Assembly: GCA_963971425.1 (NCBI GenBank) | Contig: OZ020524.1 | Span: 6,124,417 to 6,188,416 of the forward strand | Length of the DNA stretch: 64,000 nucleotides | Source: Bryoerythrophyllum caledonicum | Lineage: Eukaryota > Streptophyta > Bryopsida > Pottiales > Pottiaceae | Reading direction: 5' to 3' | Shown here: positions 10,942-23,911 of the stretch, piece by piece | How the letters are laid out: every line of letters begins with the position of its first letter | Position numbering within the stretch: the stretch's first letter is position 1 | Translations under genes and position numbers: made by a program | The notes under the pieces: model-generated | Database searches by the model: none | The model's input: the letters and a program-made list of their open reading frames with translations, nothing else | What the model was told of the DNA's origin: nothing

Positions 10942-13900
10942 TGACCCCAATCGAGCATTGCACAAAACGTGAGGTCTAGTGGGGCCCTTGCCTCTCGGTC
11001 TTTGTTCCACGCCCTCTTTCTCAAGACTCGTCCTACGGTCGTCATGTTGAAGGGCCGCCACGAAAGCGCCTACTCACAGGCGCGCGCCTGAACCCGTATG
11101 TCCGTGTGCGTCTGCCTAGCCGCCCTTCAACCGACATTCTCCCTCATCCGCCCTCCCTTCTAATCCGCTGGTACTAATTGTCTCCCTATCAATGTGCTTC
11201 AATGCCCACATCTCAACTACCTTGACGTTTAGAAACACAAACCGTCTTCTTCACTTCAATGCGTCCTTATAGTGATTGCTCACAGCCGCCCTGGCCATTC
11301 AATGCAACCGTAGATGACGGCAAGTCTTCCAAGCATGGGGGTTTGTCGTCATCCACGGTTGCCGGACAAGGCTTTTACATTTTCTAATGTTTTTTTCTAT
11401 AGATGGTTGTGTGAAGCTGTGGTGGAAGTGTTGGGTTCTAACAACGTGCGTTCAGGGAGGCATCTGCAAGGGATTTAGGGTATGAGAGGTGTTCGGTGAA
11501 GAGAGGAAGTGTGAAGTGAATTTTGTCGTTGGATGTGGTGAATTTTGTGAAGGCGGTTTAGAAAGATTCAGTGACGCCAAAATCCCTGTGTCGCAATCGA
11601 ATTGCGGGGTGGAAGCATGCCCAAAATTACGTCCGTGCAAGTTGGCTCTCACATGAAGGTGGCCGATTCGCAAGGTCGATGTTTTAGGGTACCGGGCGGA
11701 AGGCAGGAGGAGCGGCTTCTAGGAGTACTCGGCGCGGGGTGGCTTTGTGATCCACTAGAGCGCCCTGCAACAACGACCGGAGCGCGGCACACCAACCAGA
11801 GCACGAGGGTTGTAGGATTCCGCCAAACATAGGCTTGGCGGAGGGCTGTGCTAAACGGAAGCGTGAGGGAGGGTTGCGGCTTGCGGTTCAGGGATATTTG
11901 GCTACGACTACAACGATACGACGTCTGGTTGTGCCTAGCAGGGGGCGACGAAGGGCGACCTACGGTTGCGCGAAGCGAAGGGCAACTTGGGGCTGTACCA
12001 AGCGGGGTGCAAGAGAGAGCTACGTCTACATAAGTGCGATGGAGGGCTGCGCAACTGGGGGCTTCACCAAACGGAGCGCGTCGGGGGACTGTACTAAGCG
12101 GATCGTAAGATTGGACTGCGTCATGCGAGGCGCGACGAAGGGTTGCGGGTAGGGGAGCGCCGCGAAGGGCTGCATCAATTGGAGCGCAACGAAGAGCTAC
12201 GCAATGTGGAGCTTGCCACAGACATACGCCAAATCGCCCACGGTGTGGACTTTAACGTTGCGGAACGCGACATGGTTTAGAGTTATCGTGATGTATCGAA
12301 AGTAGAGCACGCGAACGAGGAATGGCGCGACATGACGTCCGTTGAAGGAGGCCTGCCTAGTGTAACGAATCGTTGTTAACCCAACCACGCGACGAGGGAT
12401 CATCTTGGGTGTGCATTTCACCTACCTCTTTCACTTCTTCACGTGTGTCTATATGTAAGAGTTTAGCTCTAGTAGTCTTTCTACGTCTATCTCTAAGTAA
12501 CTAGGATCATGCCATTTGAGGAGGGCGTAGATGGTGACGAGGGACTTAAGGGCTCTTTGAAGGCCACTGCACTTTTGGCCCACGCATTGTGGAGGGCTCA
12601 GGGCACCCTACTCGGGTAGCGACATACCATCAGATGTTTCTAGAGTTTAGGTTTTATAGTAGGATTTCAGCGGTGCGTATTAGCTAGGCTGTAGGTTTAG
12701 CACCACGGTCAAGTGTAACGTTATGTGTTGATTTAGGTTCAGGGTTGCACTCCAAAGTTTAGGGTTTATAAGTTTCAAGAGGAACCATGGCGATGCGATT
12801 CTCCAAGCCCGTAATAGTCCCTACCCTAATCATTTTCTATTATTTTGGTATTCCTTGTGTTTCCATGCATTGCTAATTTCAGCTATGTTTTATTACTTCT
12901 TGTCTTAAGTGGAGTCTAGGAACATCCCTTACATTGGCAAATTGCCAATTCAAAATGTTGTTTCCGTCCTCCAAGAAAGGGCTACCATACTTGGTGTGTG
13001 TGGGCTCCCGTTGGAGTGGCGTCTCCAAATTGACACGTGTTCAGCGGGTGTCGTTGAAGGGGTAAGTAATTGCCATTAACATTCATTCCATACATTGCAG
13101 CATATGTCATTTGCTCTCCTTACGACTATTTCTACTTCATTTTGAGCTTTAAGTACAGCGGAATTTTGGACTTCAGATGTCCTTGTGTGACACAGATAGT
13201 CCATGAACAAGGGGAGCCTAAATTATAGTACGTTGATGCGGAGTGAGTACGACTGGCTAATGGTAGAGGTCAGTACCTTGTAGCGCGGCTCCAAGTATCA
13301 AGTGGAGACTCCGAGGAAGAGACCAAGAGTTCTATTCTTCTGTAGGTATTGTAACCTCGATTTCCATGACAAAGCCGAGCTCTGCCACCATCGACAGGAG
13401 AAGAGATGCCATGTGTGAGATTATAAGAAAGGGGGTGATATGAAGATCTACCCATCGTGTGGAAGGGTCGGGAATAAGAAAGCGCGGATTGTGTTCAAAA
13501 GGTACAAATTTCATGTTCCAAGTGTGATGTCCAAGCTTCCTCGGAGTGTTGCAAATGTTGTGGAGGACGGTGGACAGATGGATATCTCCGTAGAGTGCCT
13601 CAGTAGCGGGGAGGACGACTCTAAGCCTCTACGATTATGTCGTCCTAGGAGAAAGTCGATGCCTACTTCACCAGAAGGTGCAAGTGGACCATCCGTCCAC
13701 CCTCGCCCCTTTGGACCAACCATCGAGTGTGGCCCTTATGGATCAATTGTGGCGGAGGAACTCGTAGCTAGGTCCGTAATGGAAGAGATCGTGTTGGCTG
13801 GTAGACGCAAGCGTGCGTAGTCAGCTGGCCATCCCGATGTGGTCAGTACTTTGGCCAGCTAAGCGGTCGTGTATGCCTCCGGCACGTGTTGCCCATAGTA

Positions 13901-16150
13901 GGGTAACGTTGTCCACTTCAGCATTCGCCTCCCCTCAATCTAGTGTCCAGGAGTCTCCTCCACACGTTCCTCTGGCACGGCGTCGCAAGGCACGGCATGG
14001 CTAGAATAGGCTCTTGCGCCATGTGCACCGTATGGTGAGACCCATCCCAGGGGTGCAGAAAAGCCGCTAGTAGAGTCCTCTAAACCTCCCCGCCTGCACC
14101 ACCTACGGATGCAATGCCAGCCTTGCATGGACCTGAAAAAGGGACTTTGTTGCCTTTTAGACCTGGTTTTGCCTCTCCCGTGGGATTGCCTCGCCACTCC
14201 CTTTAAAAATAAGACATTCGTCTGGGACTCGCACCACCCCCCAAAAAGGTGGCAGATCCAAGGGCCCGGGAGCATGCGAAGGCATTGAAGGAGGCATCGA
14301 CGCTCTTTCTAGATGTCGATCGAGCCTTGATGCCCAAGGCACCCCCTCCCTCCAAGACTATATCTTCAAGTCGTCAATGTCGGTGACGTGTTTTCTATTG
14401 GCATATTTGGGGACTGTAATCGGCCACTAGCGGAGGCCTTATATGTTTAATTGTATATGGATGGTTTGTGCAGAACACCTTATCCACTTAGGATCTAAAG
14501 GCCATCAACCAATGTAGGGTCAACTTCATATCCAAGATCCAGTTACAGATGGAAGGGGAGATCCAAGCTTTTGGGTTCCATCACAACCTTGTCTTCTCCT
14601 ATGAGGCTCGACTCCGTGAGTATGAGGATAGTGTAGGCTAGGTTACAGCTGCCCCAGTAGAGTTCATAGGAAGCACCTTGCGGACGTACGACTTGGGCAT
14701 GGAAATGTCGAGCGAGGATGCAACATGGTTATAGTCATCTCTTTATCTTTCGATGCAGATGTTTCCAACCCCGCCATGTTTAGAATGCCCGTTCCAGCGC
14801 ACAAAGGAGGAGTTTAAGGTTCTGACGAGCTAGATGCTTGCTAAATAGCACAACGGTGCTTTGGACGTGTCGGTGCCACTGCTAGCTAGAGCGTTGAAGC
14901 TATATTCGTGTAGCGAGTACGGGTGTGATGTTCTGATGATGTGTCCTCCCCAGGGTTTGCATGTGGACACTCTTGAGAAGAGGGTGCCTCAGCTCATCTT
15001 TGCCATGCAGGAGCTCATATGGATGGGGCGTATTTTTTTCCCCATAATGGACATAGACGGCGTTGAGTTCGTCCCATTCTGGCTAGTCATGGAGTCCGAG
15101 TCCGGCCTCGACAACTTGTATGACCAATACATGGAGTTGTGTAGGGCAACCTACGTCCAGACATGGTACCATATGCTCCACTTTGATATGGACCATGAAC
15201 TTCAGATGATGTAGATCAAAGATGCAGGCCAGATGATTTGGTAGCGGCGTCATGCTCCAAGAGAATATGGCGCTGGAGTACAACCCCGGGTGTTTGAAGG
15301 CTACTAGGACTTGGACAACCTTTGGGCAGACCTTGTATCACGTGGCCAGGTCATGGCATCAAGAGGGGTTCCCTGTATGCCAAGCAAAGCTCAATGTCAT
15401 AATGTGGAGGTCTTGCAGCCGATTTCAGCGGACTACAACGCTCACGGCTCTCTACGGATTCCCCGCATTGGTGTTCAGGGCGGGGGGCTGGGGGATGTCG
15501 TGAAGATGATGGCCTTTAAGGAGAGGGCACTGAAGCCTGGAGTCAGTCAGACAGCGTTGAGGCTGCTCAGGTTGTGGCCAACCCGATAGACATAGGACAC
15601 TCTACCGTGGTTGTTGAATAAGTACAAGAAGCACGGGACAATAGAGGCAGCCCTGCAACAAAGGGTGGAGGCCAGGGCGACATTGGAGTTACTCTTCATG
15701 TAGTTGTTTACATAGGGGAAGGCAACGAAGAGGCCACGAATAGTGGAGGCAGCCCTGGAGGTGGAACTGACAATAGCATTGTGGCAGAATTGGCATTTTA
15801 GAACACGGTAATGTTGACAGTATTTTCTTTTGGATTTAGCCGAGGGCAGCGGAAGCCGTCCAACCGAAGATCTGAAATGCCAACAAAAACGGTGAGGGTC
15901 CGGGTCCCCTAAGAGAGGTAGCAAGTATTGGAGAATGTGAGGTTGAATCCTGTAGTGATGACGACGACAACAGTGGGGACAGTGAAGAGCGTGGGGATGG
16001 TGGACACGTTGCCGAAGGCCAATACCTAGAGTCGTTGTTGCTAGATAAGGATTTTTAGTACTTTTCAAGGATTCAATGTCTATGTTTCTCAATGTTACAT
16101 GTAGCGGGTTCTTTTCTTTTGGATACTAGGTAGAGTTTTGGTTTACAATT
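10942..16150. other. GC-richer block of unidentified coding remnants
   Basis: Base composition rises sharply between AT-rich flanks. Plus-strand pieces look once-coding. At about 13330-13410 there is a zinc-finger-like CRYC followed by closely spaced His and Cys. An open frame at 13440-13820 follows it, and another at 14861-15214 (MDVSVPLLARALKLYSC, then FVPFWLVMESESGLDNLY). No family was recognised. Stops are frequent between these pieces. The left edge (near 10945) carries GACCCCAATCGAGCATTGCA, resembling the terminal repeat of the MITE at 53552. It may be a decayed large transposon or an old gene cluster. Confidence 0.35.
11830..12200 (+). repeat. Degenerate GC-rich short tandem repeat
   Basis: Units around GGCTGCGCNAAGCGGAGCG recur roughly every 27-33 bases with much variation. 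In one frame (11835-12152) they encode a repeating GC(A/T)KR(G/S)A-like peptide, which follows from the repeat and is not evidence of a gene. Confidence 0.5.
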
Positions 16151-16905
16151 TTGGGTACGGACAACTGTGGATGAGGTTGAGGATAACAATGGGCATTATT
16201 AAAGGTCTAGAAGGTTACTATCTAGGAGTTGTTACATTTCATACTACCTAGTAGGATATTATCCTGCATGTGTGATGCGGATGTTTAGCAATCAGTGTCA
16301 CTAGACACTTACTATTTGGAAATTAAAAATAGAAAAATGATTTTGAAAATGTAATTTGTGTGTTAATGTGAGAGATGGATTTTACATTTTCAATTTCAAG
16401 CACTTTGTACCAAAATAGACTATCTTCCAGTGCACATGAGTCATGTTTAAAAGAAAATGTATAACCATGTATAACATTAGGACATGAGGTTTTCCAATGC
16501 AATAACAATCTCCAATTAATTTCTGGATTTGCTTAAAACCAAGCTTCATATTAATATTTTTTATAAAGTGTAGTCCCCTACCTGTGCTCGCCCGCTTGGA
16601 CACCATATTAAAAACTATAGAGAGTACCCTTAATCCAACATTTCATGTGAGGCACCAAACATCCTTTACAGAAATCTACATTATGAACCCGTATTGCTGG
16701 AGGTAGACAATATGTGAGCTCGGATGCCCATCCGGTTACCTTAAACCGTGGATTAAGCTTTGCGCAACCCGGGAACCAAATTCTAAAAAAGGGTCCCTCT
16801 ACAACCTACCTCCTAGACAAGTTCCCGCCCTACTAGAAGACTTTTTTCTACGGCATACTATTTCACTACAAGCCTTCAAATGCCTCTTGCTTCCATTTCC
16901 CTCAT
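16151..16905. other. AT-rich spacer, nothing recognised
   Basis: No gene or repeat could be supported. Confidence 0.4.
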
Positions 16906-17770
16906 TCACATGGAACAAGGGTTGTGACAACAGGTGAAGGACTCTGCTTCTGCTCTTATTTGGATATTTATGAGCTTCCTCTTCAACTCTTGTGCACCAG
17001 CCATTGCATGAGAGAGCAAGTTTGCGTTATCCGTTGTCATCTTCTCCATTTCTCTAAACAAACATCCCAAATCAGTTAATTGTTTCACCGGATTCTCTAG
17101 GTCCTCTTGTCTTGAATTTCTACTTCCCTCGGTAGAATTGATCAATTCGTCTGATGCGTCTTGGACAAGGTCCACTGTAGTTGGTTTTGCGCCAATTGCG
17201 ATGGTACCACGTAGCGATCCACCGAAACAAATCAGGGCAACATCTTCAACATCGTGATGTATCATCTTGAAGACCTTAATTACCTTGTGCTTGCACAAAT
17301 TGCCTCGCAAATCAACCAGACAACTGTAGTGGGACCAATATGTGGTTGGGTTACTAACCACCCATATGGCTGGAAAATTTGTCTAGGTGGCCATGTATAC
17401 AACGTCTCCAGAAATATTGATGGAAATGAGTTCATCTAGAATTTCTCTAGCCCAAATGACTGCGTTGACCACCATCCCTTCTGCCTTTCCATTTTTGCAC
17501 CAATCAACGTACCAGTAGTGAGTAAGAACATCCTTCACTAGGTGATAAATGAGCCGGTCTACTCGCCGTCTATGGAAGTTCAATCTCGAGTTGTTCAACA
17601 TCAACTTTAGATTGTCGTGGTAACTCTTCACGACTACATTGGTGTCTTGGTTTGCATGAAGTATGTTACTGTAACCGGTGACTCACATCTTTAACTTTGG
17701 GATCCATGTCTTCTGAAAGTAGTTGAAGAAGGTCTTTGCTTGAGGATACTTTGCCCTCATGTGGTGAAAC
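16906..17770 (-). mobile_element. MULE-type transposase remnant with SWIM zinc finger
   Basis: Minus-strand pieces follow in family order. First comes YPQAKTFFNYFQKTWIPKLKM (about 17760-17695), then SYHDNLKLMLNNSRLNFHRRRVDRLIYHLVKDVLTHYWY (about 17630-17515) and a DVVYMAT stretch. The SWIM-like NLCKHKVIKVFKMIHHDVEDV (about 17305-17240) is next, and a probable coiled coil LFREMEKMTTDNANLL ends it. I know this arrangement from transposase-derived SWIM proteins abundant in moss genomes. The catalytic DDE half lies further upstream and is missing or unrecognisable, and at least one stop and frame change separate the pieces. No terminal inverted repeats were identified. Confidence 0.65.
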
Positions 17771-18214
17771 CTGTCTTGTGAGACCCGGACATCAAATTCG
17801 CCTTCGATAATCCCACTTCCGTACATCAAATCGGCACACTCTTCCAGTACAAGCTACGGAGATAGTTCGCCTTTTTTCTAGTAGCATTCTTCAACCATGC
17901 TTTTCGCACTTGACATAGATATAGGAAGATTTTCATGTTTTCTTCGTTCGACCAAACCTTCCTGTACATCATACCGCGATATAGTAAGAGAATGTTGTAC
18001 ATCCTTCAATGATGGCAATGGGTTAGGCTTAGGCGTTAAAAGTGAAACGTAGACTGATGCATTTTCTGAACAGATCAACACCTAATTGCATTTAGTTTTG
18101 TTTGGTCGTTATCCACAACAACGGCATTTGGCCGCCAATCCGGGTCGACATTTATGCAACGGTCTCTTAACTTCTCCAACCAGACAACAATGTCCTCCTC
18201 CCACGATTTGACAG

Positions 18215-18467
18215 GATATCCCCACGCTCGGATTTACCGCGTGGGGCCACAAGGTGGTGGGGCCAAACCCGGCCCCTATTTTGTTTTTGGATGGGGCCCT
18301 ATTTATAGCAAAGGAGGGACTTCTAGGGTAAACCATAGCTGTGGGCCCCAAATTTGTCCAAAAAATCCAAAAAAAGCCTTTGGACCCCCCAAAATAGAGG
18401 GCCAGAAATGTGACCCCATGCAATTAAGATGGGGCCCACCTCGGGTAAGTCCAAGCGTGGGGATATC
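18215..18467. mobile_element. MITE with GATATCCCCACGCT termini
   Basis: Left end GATATCCCCACGCTCGGATT and right end complementary to GATATCCCCACGCTTGGACT form about 23 bp inverted repeats. It is 253 bp long with a GGGGCC-rich core (GGGGCCCTATTTATAG, TTTGGACCCCCC). If the flanking TA is the target duplication the termini begin TCCCCACG, as in Stowaway/mariner-like elements. The core resembles the elements at 19661 and 53552. Confidence 0.75.
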
Positions 18468-19660
18468 ATGTCCGCGCCCTCCTCCCGAGTCTTCTCCTCA
18501 ATGGTGAAAGCCATAGAAATATCTTTTCCCCATTCTTTGACACTACGAGCAGGAACCCTGGTCTAGAAATAGAAATAGGATATTGAGTGAAGCTTGAGTG
18601 CACAAACGGTTCTCGGTACAAAGTGCTGCAAAGAGTGCCAGTCAAGATGGCAAGGGAATGAACTTTGATTGTTGGATGCCGTTAAGATGGATCATGGGTT
18701 GTGGATGAAAACCAGCAGCAAGTTCATTCAGAAACAGACTGGCTTTGAGTGAATCCGGTTGGAAGTGACAGTCGCCAGTTCAACTGGCGGAATGCTTTCA
18801 TATCCAAGTCGCTTGAAACAATCCTCCGACGACAGGACGCCTGGTCTATGCAAAACACGCGGTTCGACATCTGTCGAAGTTTCTGAGTTGTCACAGACTT
18901 GAATGCGAGGCTATTCTTGTGGTTCACGGCTAAATGCGAAAGCGAACGTGGGATGGGATTGACCGATTTCAAGCCTGGAAATATGCTTTGGAGACGGTAT
19001 TCACAAGGCGCTGCTTGATGAGCCCAACTGGTGAGCGACTTTTAAAAGCGGGGCCCATGACTAATGCCAGGTATTAGAGTTTTCCTGAAAGTGCTTCCCA
19101 AAGAGGCAAGGAAGGACCGTATGAGATTTAAAAACGGAATGAAAGAGAGCATCAGGAAATTCATATCATTTTTTCCTGCTCCAATGAAATGGCAATCAAT
19201 GCTCTTGGCCCTACCCGATGCAAGCTAAAGCTCGTTCAATGTCAACGTTGATTCTTATACATACAGCCGATTGAGTACCTCAAATATATATAGCATGGAT
19301 TCAACAGTTGCGTGGATCATCTTTATGGTGTGGATTCAACAGTACAGTAGCGTGGAGGATCAAGTTCTACACTAATTTTCCTTCAAGCACATGCGAGAGG
19401 TGTCAAGCCACCGCAACAAATGTAGTGTGTTACTGTAGTGTGTGGCAGTTAGAAGATTACGTGTGAGTTTCCAATTAGTGGAGAAATTCCAACTACTCCA
19501 GTCCACAGCACATAAAGTGATTCATGGTTAAGTGTATAATGATACGTGGATGGGCTGCATGGTGAAATGCACCTGTATAACGTGATCCATGCAGGAAAGA
19601 GTTTACCTCTCGGTGCGGAAGGAAGGAGACGAATCTCTTTATTTCATGTAATCGGATGTC
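18468..19660. other. Intergenic; contains one copy of a dispersed repeat (about 19060-19240)
   Basis: The segment from GAGTTTTCCTGAAAGTGCTT to GCAAGCTAAAGCTC is also present near 50690-50880 and 53970-54160. It includes CAATGAAATG and CAATCAATGCTCTTGG in each copy. No gene was recognised. Confidence 0.6.
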
Positions 19661-19861
19661 ACGGAGGGTGGACCACGGGTAGACCTCTTTTTTCTGCCTC
19701 TTTAAAAAAAAATTGGGGGTCCAAAAGTTTTTTTTGGATTTTTGGACCAAATTTGGAGTCTCTGGCCCCAAATTACCCACATCCAGCCCCACCTTGGTCT
19801 AAATAGAGCCCCCTTCAACATAAAAATAGGGGCCAAGTTTCGTCCACACCCCCCTTTCCGT
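19661..19861. mobile_element. MITE of the GGGGCC-core group
   Basis: Its ends are ACGGAGGGTGGAC and the complement of ACGGAAAGGGGGGTGTGGAC. The core, with TTTTTTGGATTTTTGGACC and GGCCCCAAATTACCC, matches the core of the element at 53552. Diverged, about 200 bp. Confidence 0.5.
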
Positions 19862-20580
19862 ACCATCCGTTTATATGGTTTAAAGTGATTCGAGGAGACC
19901 TCTGCCTTCCTAGCCCATTACTTGTGGTCTTGGGTTGAGAGGGTGTAGGAGAATGACTCTTTATTTTATTTTTTTGATAGGGTGCATGTAAGGTTGAGGT
20001 GGAATGCACTTGGGGATGGAGGAAGATGGATGTGGTCATCCCCTCTCTGTTCTCATAGCCCAATTGAAATCTTGAATTCTAATATTCACTAATAAACCAT
20101 AATCCTATCCATCAACTTTAAATTCTTAACTTCAAAATCTAGATCCTAGATCCTAGAACCTCGTCATTAGGGGAATAGTGAGGAAGTTTGACTGCCCGAT
20201 CCATCTCCATCCATCCGCTTTGGGGGCATCAAAGGAGTCATCCTCCTTGGCCATTATGAAAGGATTCAATGAAAATTTGCTTTCTAATTTCTTCCATTAG
20301 AGAAATTTATTGAGATAAGTTAATTTGGCTTCATTACAATATAAATTTTGGAACAATTTTTTTTCTCAAAGCCTTGTATGGACGAGTTCATTATTAAATT
20401 ATTGGTTTTATGACCAGTTTCCAAAATCATTTCCTTTCAAATTGAGGTTTTAGGATATGAACTTCAAAAAAAATTGTGCAAAATCAGCCTAGTTTGTGAT
20501 CCTGTGTATAAAATTGTTAGTTCTTCATATGGTTATTATACCCCATTGACTAATCTCTAAATCAAAAAAGTCCAGAAGTG
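19862..20580. other. AT-rich spacer, nothing recognised
   Basis: No gene or bounded repeat was identified. The TTAA-family copy ending at 21407 may begin in this stretch. Confidence 0.4.
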
Positions 20581-20584
20581 GGTT

Positions 20585-21407
20585 TTTGCAAATCTTGGGC
20601 ACGTTCCCATGGTTGCAATTTATGTTTGAAATTCTTGAAATTTTGTTCAAATATGCAAGAAGACAAAGCGTACGTGAAAGTATAATTTTTTTTCTCATCG
20701 GGCTTATTAAAATAAAAAAGTTATGCCAACTTAAAGAAAAAATTGTCAAGTGTGGGTACGTCAGGCAACTCCAAAAACTTTTTCTAGGACACTAGTAAAT
20801 TTGAGATTTTCAGTACTAGCAATTAATATTATTTACATTCATATTGTCAAAAAATATTTTTTGTCTTTAGTGAAAAGATGCATTTTATCCCAAGCCAAAG
20901 ATTTTCACACATTGCCAGACATTGTTGGGCAAGGAACCAAAAAAACTTCTTCTTTTCCATAAATCTTTATATTTTTCACTTCATGTGTTTTCAATTACAA
21001 GACATGGTGCAAATCTTCTTATTGACCGTTTGGATTATCATTCTAAAACATATTATTTTGTTTCCAAAAAATTAAATCGTGAATTGGCACTTTTGGAACC
21101 TCCACTCATTGCACATCTTTTTAAGTATGCTACACCCCTTCCCTACCTAAAAAATTGGTGTACAAGAAGTTAATATCATGATCAACATGACGATATAAAT
21201 TTGTGGCTTGTGTAGTGCAAAACTTTGACACAACGTGAAGTCAAAGTCTATTGATCCACTCAACGTAGGGATTTATTATGTGTTAAATGGGATCCTAACG
21301 TCAAAACTTGAAACAAATTTATTTGTTTCCTTCCTTACTCATTGCTCTAGAATTAATAGTTTTGAAGTGTTTTTGGTGTGAAATTGTGAAGGAAATTTAA
21401 GGATTAA
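20585..21407 (-). mobile_element. TTAA-family non-autonomous element, reverse orientation
   Basis: Shares a long diverged stretch with 54338-55321: TTGCAATTTATGTTTGAA, then ACATTGTTGGGCAAGG, then GCTACACCCCTTCCCTACC. It ends in AGTTTTGAAGTGTTTTTGGTG and TTTAAGGATTAA, the complement of the left end of the copy at 60091. Its other end was not found, so the start is approximate. Confidence 0.55.
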
Positions 21408-21574
21408 GGAAGTAAGGTAGGACAAACTGACTAGCAACCCAATACAACCACTTCTATACCATTCCAAGATTTCAATGGAAGTTGTAACCAATTCTGAATT
21501 TACTACATCATTTATGAATTCACTGGTCAATACATAAGTCACGTAAAGGTGGGGTTTACTTTCTTGGAGAGTTA

Positions 21575-22092
21575 GGGCCGCTTCACACCTAACGCTCGAG
21601 TCGAGAGTCCGTCAGTTTCCACCAATGAAATTGCTTGAATGGCCAAAGTCCGGCCTCTCGGCCTTCACACTAAAGGCCTAAGTCCAAAGGTCGTCGGCTT
21701 CCAATGTGCCTACATGGTAGTACTTTTAGAGAGTTTTGGCGCCAAGGCGACGGACCCTCAAGCAAAACTTGAGTCGCCGTTTATAGTCAATCCAAACTTC
21801 CTTCGAGAGTCCGTCGATTTTTTTCAATAAAATAATCAGAATCTGACAAGATCTGGACCGTTAGATGAAAGAGGTTGAATTTTTTGGCTAATTTCTATGG
21901 GCTGATTTTTTTTGACATAATGATATGGGATTTGGACTTTGGACTTGGGCTTTGGGGCTTCACACCACAGCCGCCCAAAGGCTTCAATATATATTTTAAT
22001 GTTTTTTTAATCCAAAAGTTTGAACTCTCACCATAGTTTGGGCAGAAATTTTGACGGACGGACTCTCGACTCGGTCTGGTGTGAAGCGGCCC
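21575..22092. mobile_element. Tourist-like (PIF/Harbinger) MITE, copy 1
   Basis: Terminal inverted repeats GGGCCGCTTCACAC and GTGTGAAGCGGCCC are perfect and are flanked by TTA on both sides (21572-21574 and 22093-22095), the duplication made by PIF/Harbinger elements. It is 518 bp with further internal inverted similarity (GTCGAGAGTCCGTC and GACGGACGGACTCTCGAC) and no coding capacity. Confidence 0.92.
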
Positions 22093-22153
22093 TTATAGAC
22101 GTAAGCGGTATCATAGCTCATAGCTCTTGAAGAACAATAATCCCATTAATTCT

Positions 22154-22240
22154 TCTTGCGACCTTGTGACCTTCCAATCTTGCGACCTTGTGACCTTCCA
22201 ATCTTGCGACCTTGCGACCTTGTATCCTTGCGACCTTCTT
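22154..22240. repeat. Short tandem repeat (CTTGCGACCTTGTGACCTTC)
   Basis: About 2.5 copies of a 23-bp unit, then shorter TTGCGACC repeats, just outside MITE copy 1. Confidence 0.8.
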
Positions 22241-23372
22241 CTTCCTCTTCCGACTTTAATCACCACAGATTAGACAGTCTCTAGTATCTACCATGCTGCA
22301 GTGAGTTGATGAGGAGTTTCACGTGGCCGCGTTACTCTGGGAGACATCAATCGTTGCAAGCCTATTTTAACCTGGCACGATTACAAAATAGGAAGCATTT
22401 TGCTTTGAATAACTCACTGGAGGCGGCATTCATTGTGTTGCGGTAAGGCACAAGATGTGTGACGTCGCACTGGTGAATCGTGTCGCATGCAAGTAGGATC
22501 TGCAACTTGTTGTGCCGCCCAAGAGCCTTGATTTAGAACAACTCATCGTCCTATTTCCAAGTCAACTGGAAGTTACAACGATACTGTACTAATAGACCCA
22601 GCTGGTTCCAACGTTGATAGATCCAACTTGGAGATACAGCAAAAATATTTATATCATAAGTCTTCTTACCGCTAAATATCTGATCATACATTGGACTATG
22701 GAGGAACATTTTCATGTTTATGTTCTTGTGAACCGACATTATTGTTTCCATCCATTTATTTTTGGTAGAGCGTGTATCTTCTTACAAGTTATGTGTGCAG
22801 GGGATTCAAATAGTTTTAGCATGTGCCTATTATCAGATGTTCAGTCTTGAAGTGGAGTTTTTTTTGTTTCTAGTACGGTTATTAAGCGGATAAAATAGTC
22901 ACAGCTATCCAAACGTCCTTTACGAAAAGAGAAAAGTTCAACCAAAAAAATTTGATTCTCTACCCCTCAAAAATACCAATTGTCGTATTTGGAGATCGTA
23001 CCCTAGTTTGATTTATCAACAGGAGTGGGGAATACATCCCTGAAGGATGAATCCATGAATACCTCTTTGTAAATTAGAAGGTCTCCTTGCAGTAAAGACT
23101 CCTTGCAGTAAAGACTTCCTTTGCTTGTGTCATAAAAAAATTAAAAAAATTAAAAAAATAAGGTCTTCGAAGCGTACTGGAGTTTCTCAATGGCAAAAAG
23201 GGGTTTCCATCCCCTTCTTTTTCGATATATGTATAGTTGGTGAAAAAGTGGTTAGTTGTTAGTGCTAATCCTACCTCTCCTAAGGCAATTGTGATACAGA
23301 TGCCAGTGAGGTCTCTCGTCCGCCCAAGGCGCAAGCACATCACTACAACACCACAACTCTTTGAATCTTTTA
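22241..23372. other. Intergenic, nothing recognised
   Basis: The only structure noted is a 17-bp direct repeat (CTCCTTGCAGTAAAGAC) near 23082-23118 followed by an A-rich tract. Confidence 0.5.
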
Positions 23373-23911
23373 GGGCCGCTTCACACTATGCCCAAGTCGA
23401 GAGGCCGACCGTCAAAATGAGTGGCCAAACTATGGCGAGAGGCCAAACTTTTGTGCCAAAAAAATACATTAAATAATATAGATTGAAGGTTTGTCCGGTC
23501 GTGGTGTGAAGCCCCAAAGGCCAAGTCCAAAGTCCAAACCCCATATCACTACGCCAAAAAAAATCAGCCAAAAAAAATCAGCCCAAAAAATTCAGCCAAA
23601 AAAAATCAGCCAAAAAATTTGGTCTCTTACATCTAACGGTCTAGATCTTGTCGATTTTTTATTATTTTAATTAAAAAACTCGACGGACTCTCGATTGTAG
23701 TTTGGGTCGACTAAAATGGGCGACCCAAGTTTTGCTCGAGAGGCTGTCGCTTTGGCGCCAAAACAACCCAAAAGTATTGCCATGTAGGACGACGGCCTTT
23801 GGAGTTTGGGCACAAGTGTGAAGGGCCAAAGTCCGGACTTTGGCCATTCTAGCAATCTCATTGATAGAAATCGACGGCCTCTCGACTTGGCCACCAAGTG
23901 TGAAGCGGCCC
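23373..23911. mobile_element. Tourist-like (PIF/Harbinger) MITE, copy 2
   Basis: Same termini as copy 1 (GGGCCGCTTCACAC) and again flanked by TTA on both sides (23370-23372 and 23912-23914). It is 539 bp. The interior is related to copy 1 but lies in the opposite orientation: GGCGCCAAAACAACCC here matches the complement of the GTTTTGGCGCCAAGGCGA region there. It contains an expanded AAAAAAATCAGCC tract (23560-23615). Confidence 0.9.

Noticed and set aside
11835-12152. Open frame with a GC(A/T)KR repeat, suggesting a repeat protein
   Set aside because: The peptide pattern follows directly from the degenerate nucleotide repeat.
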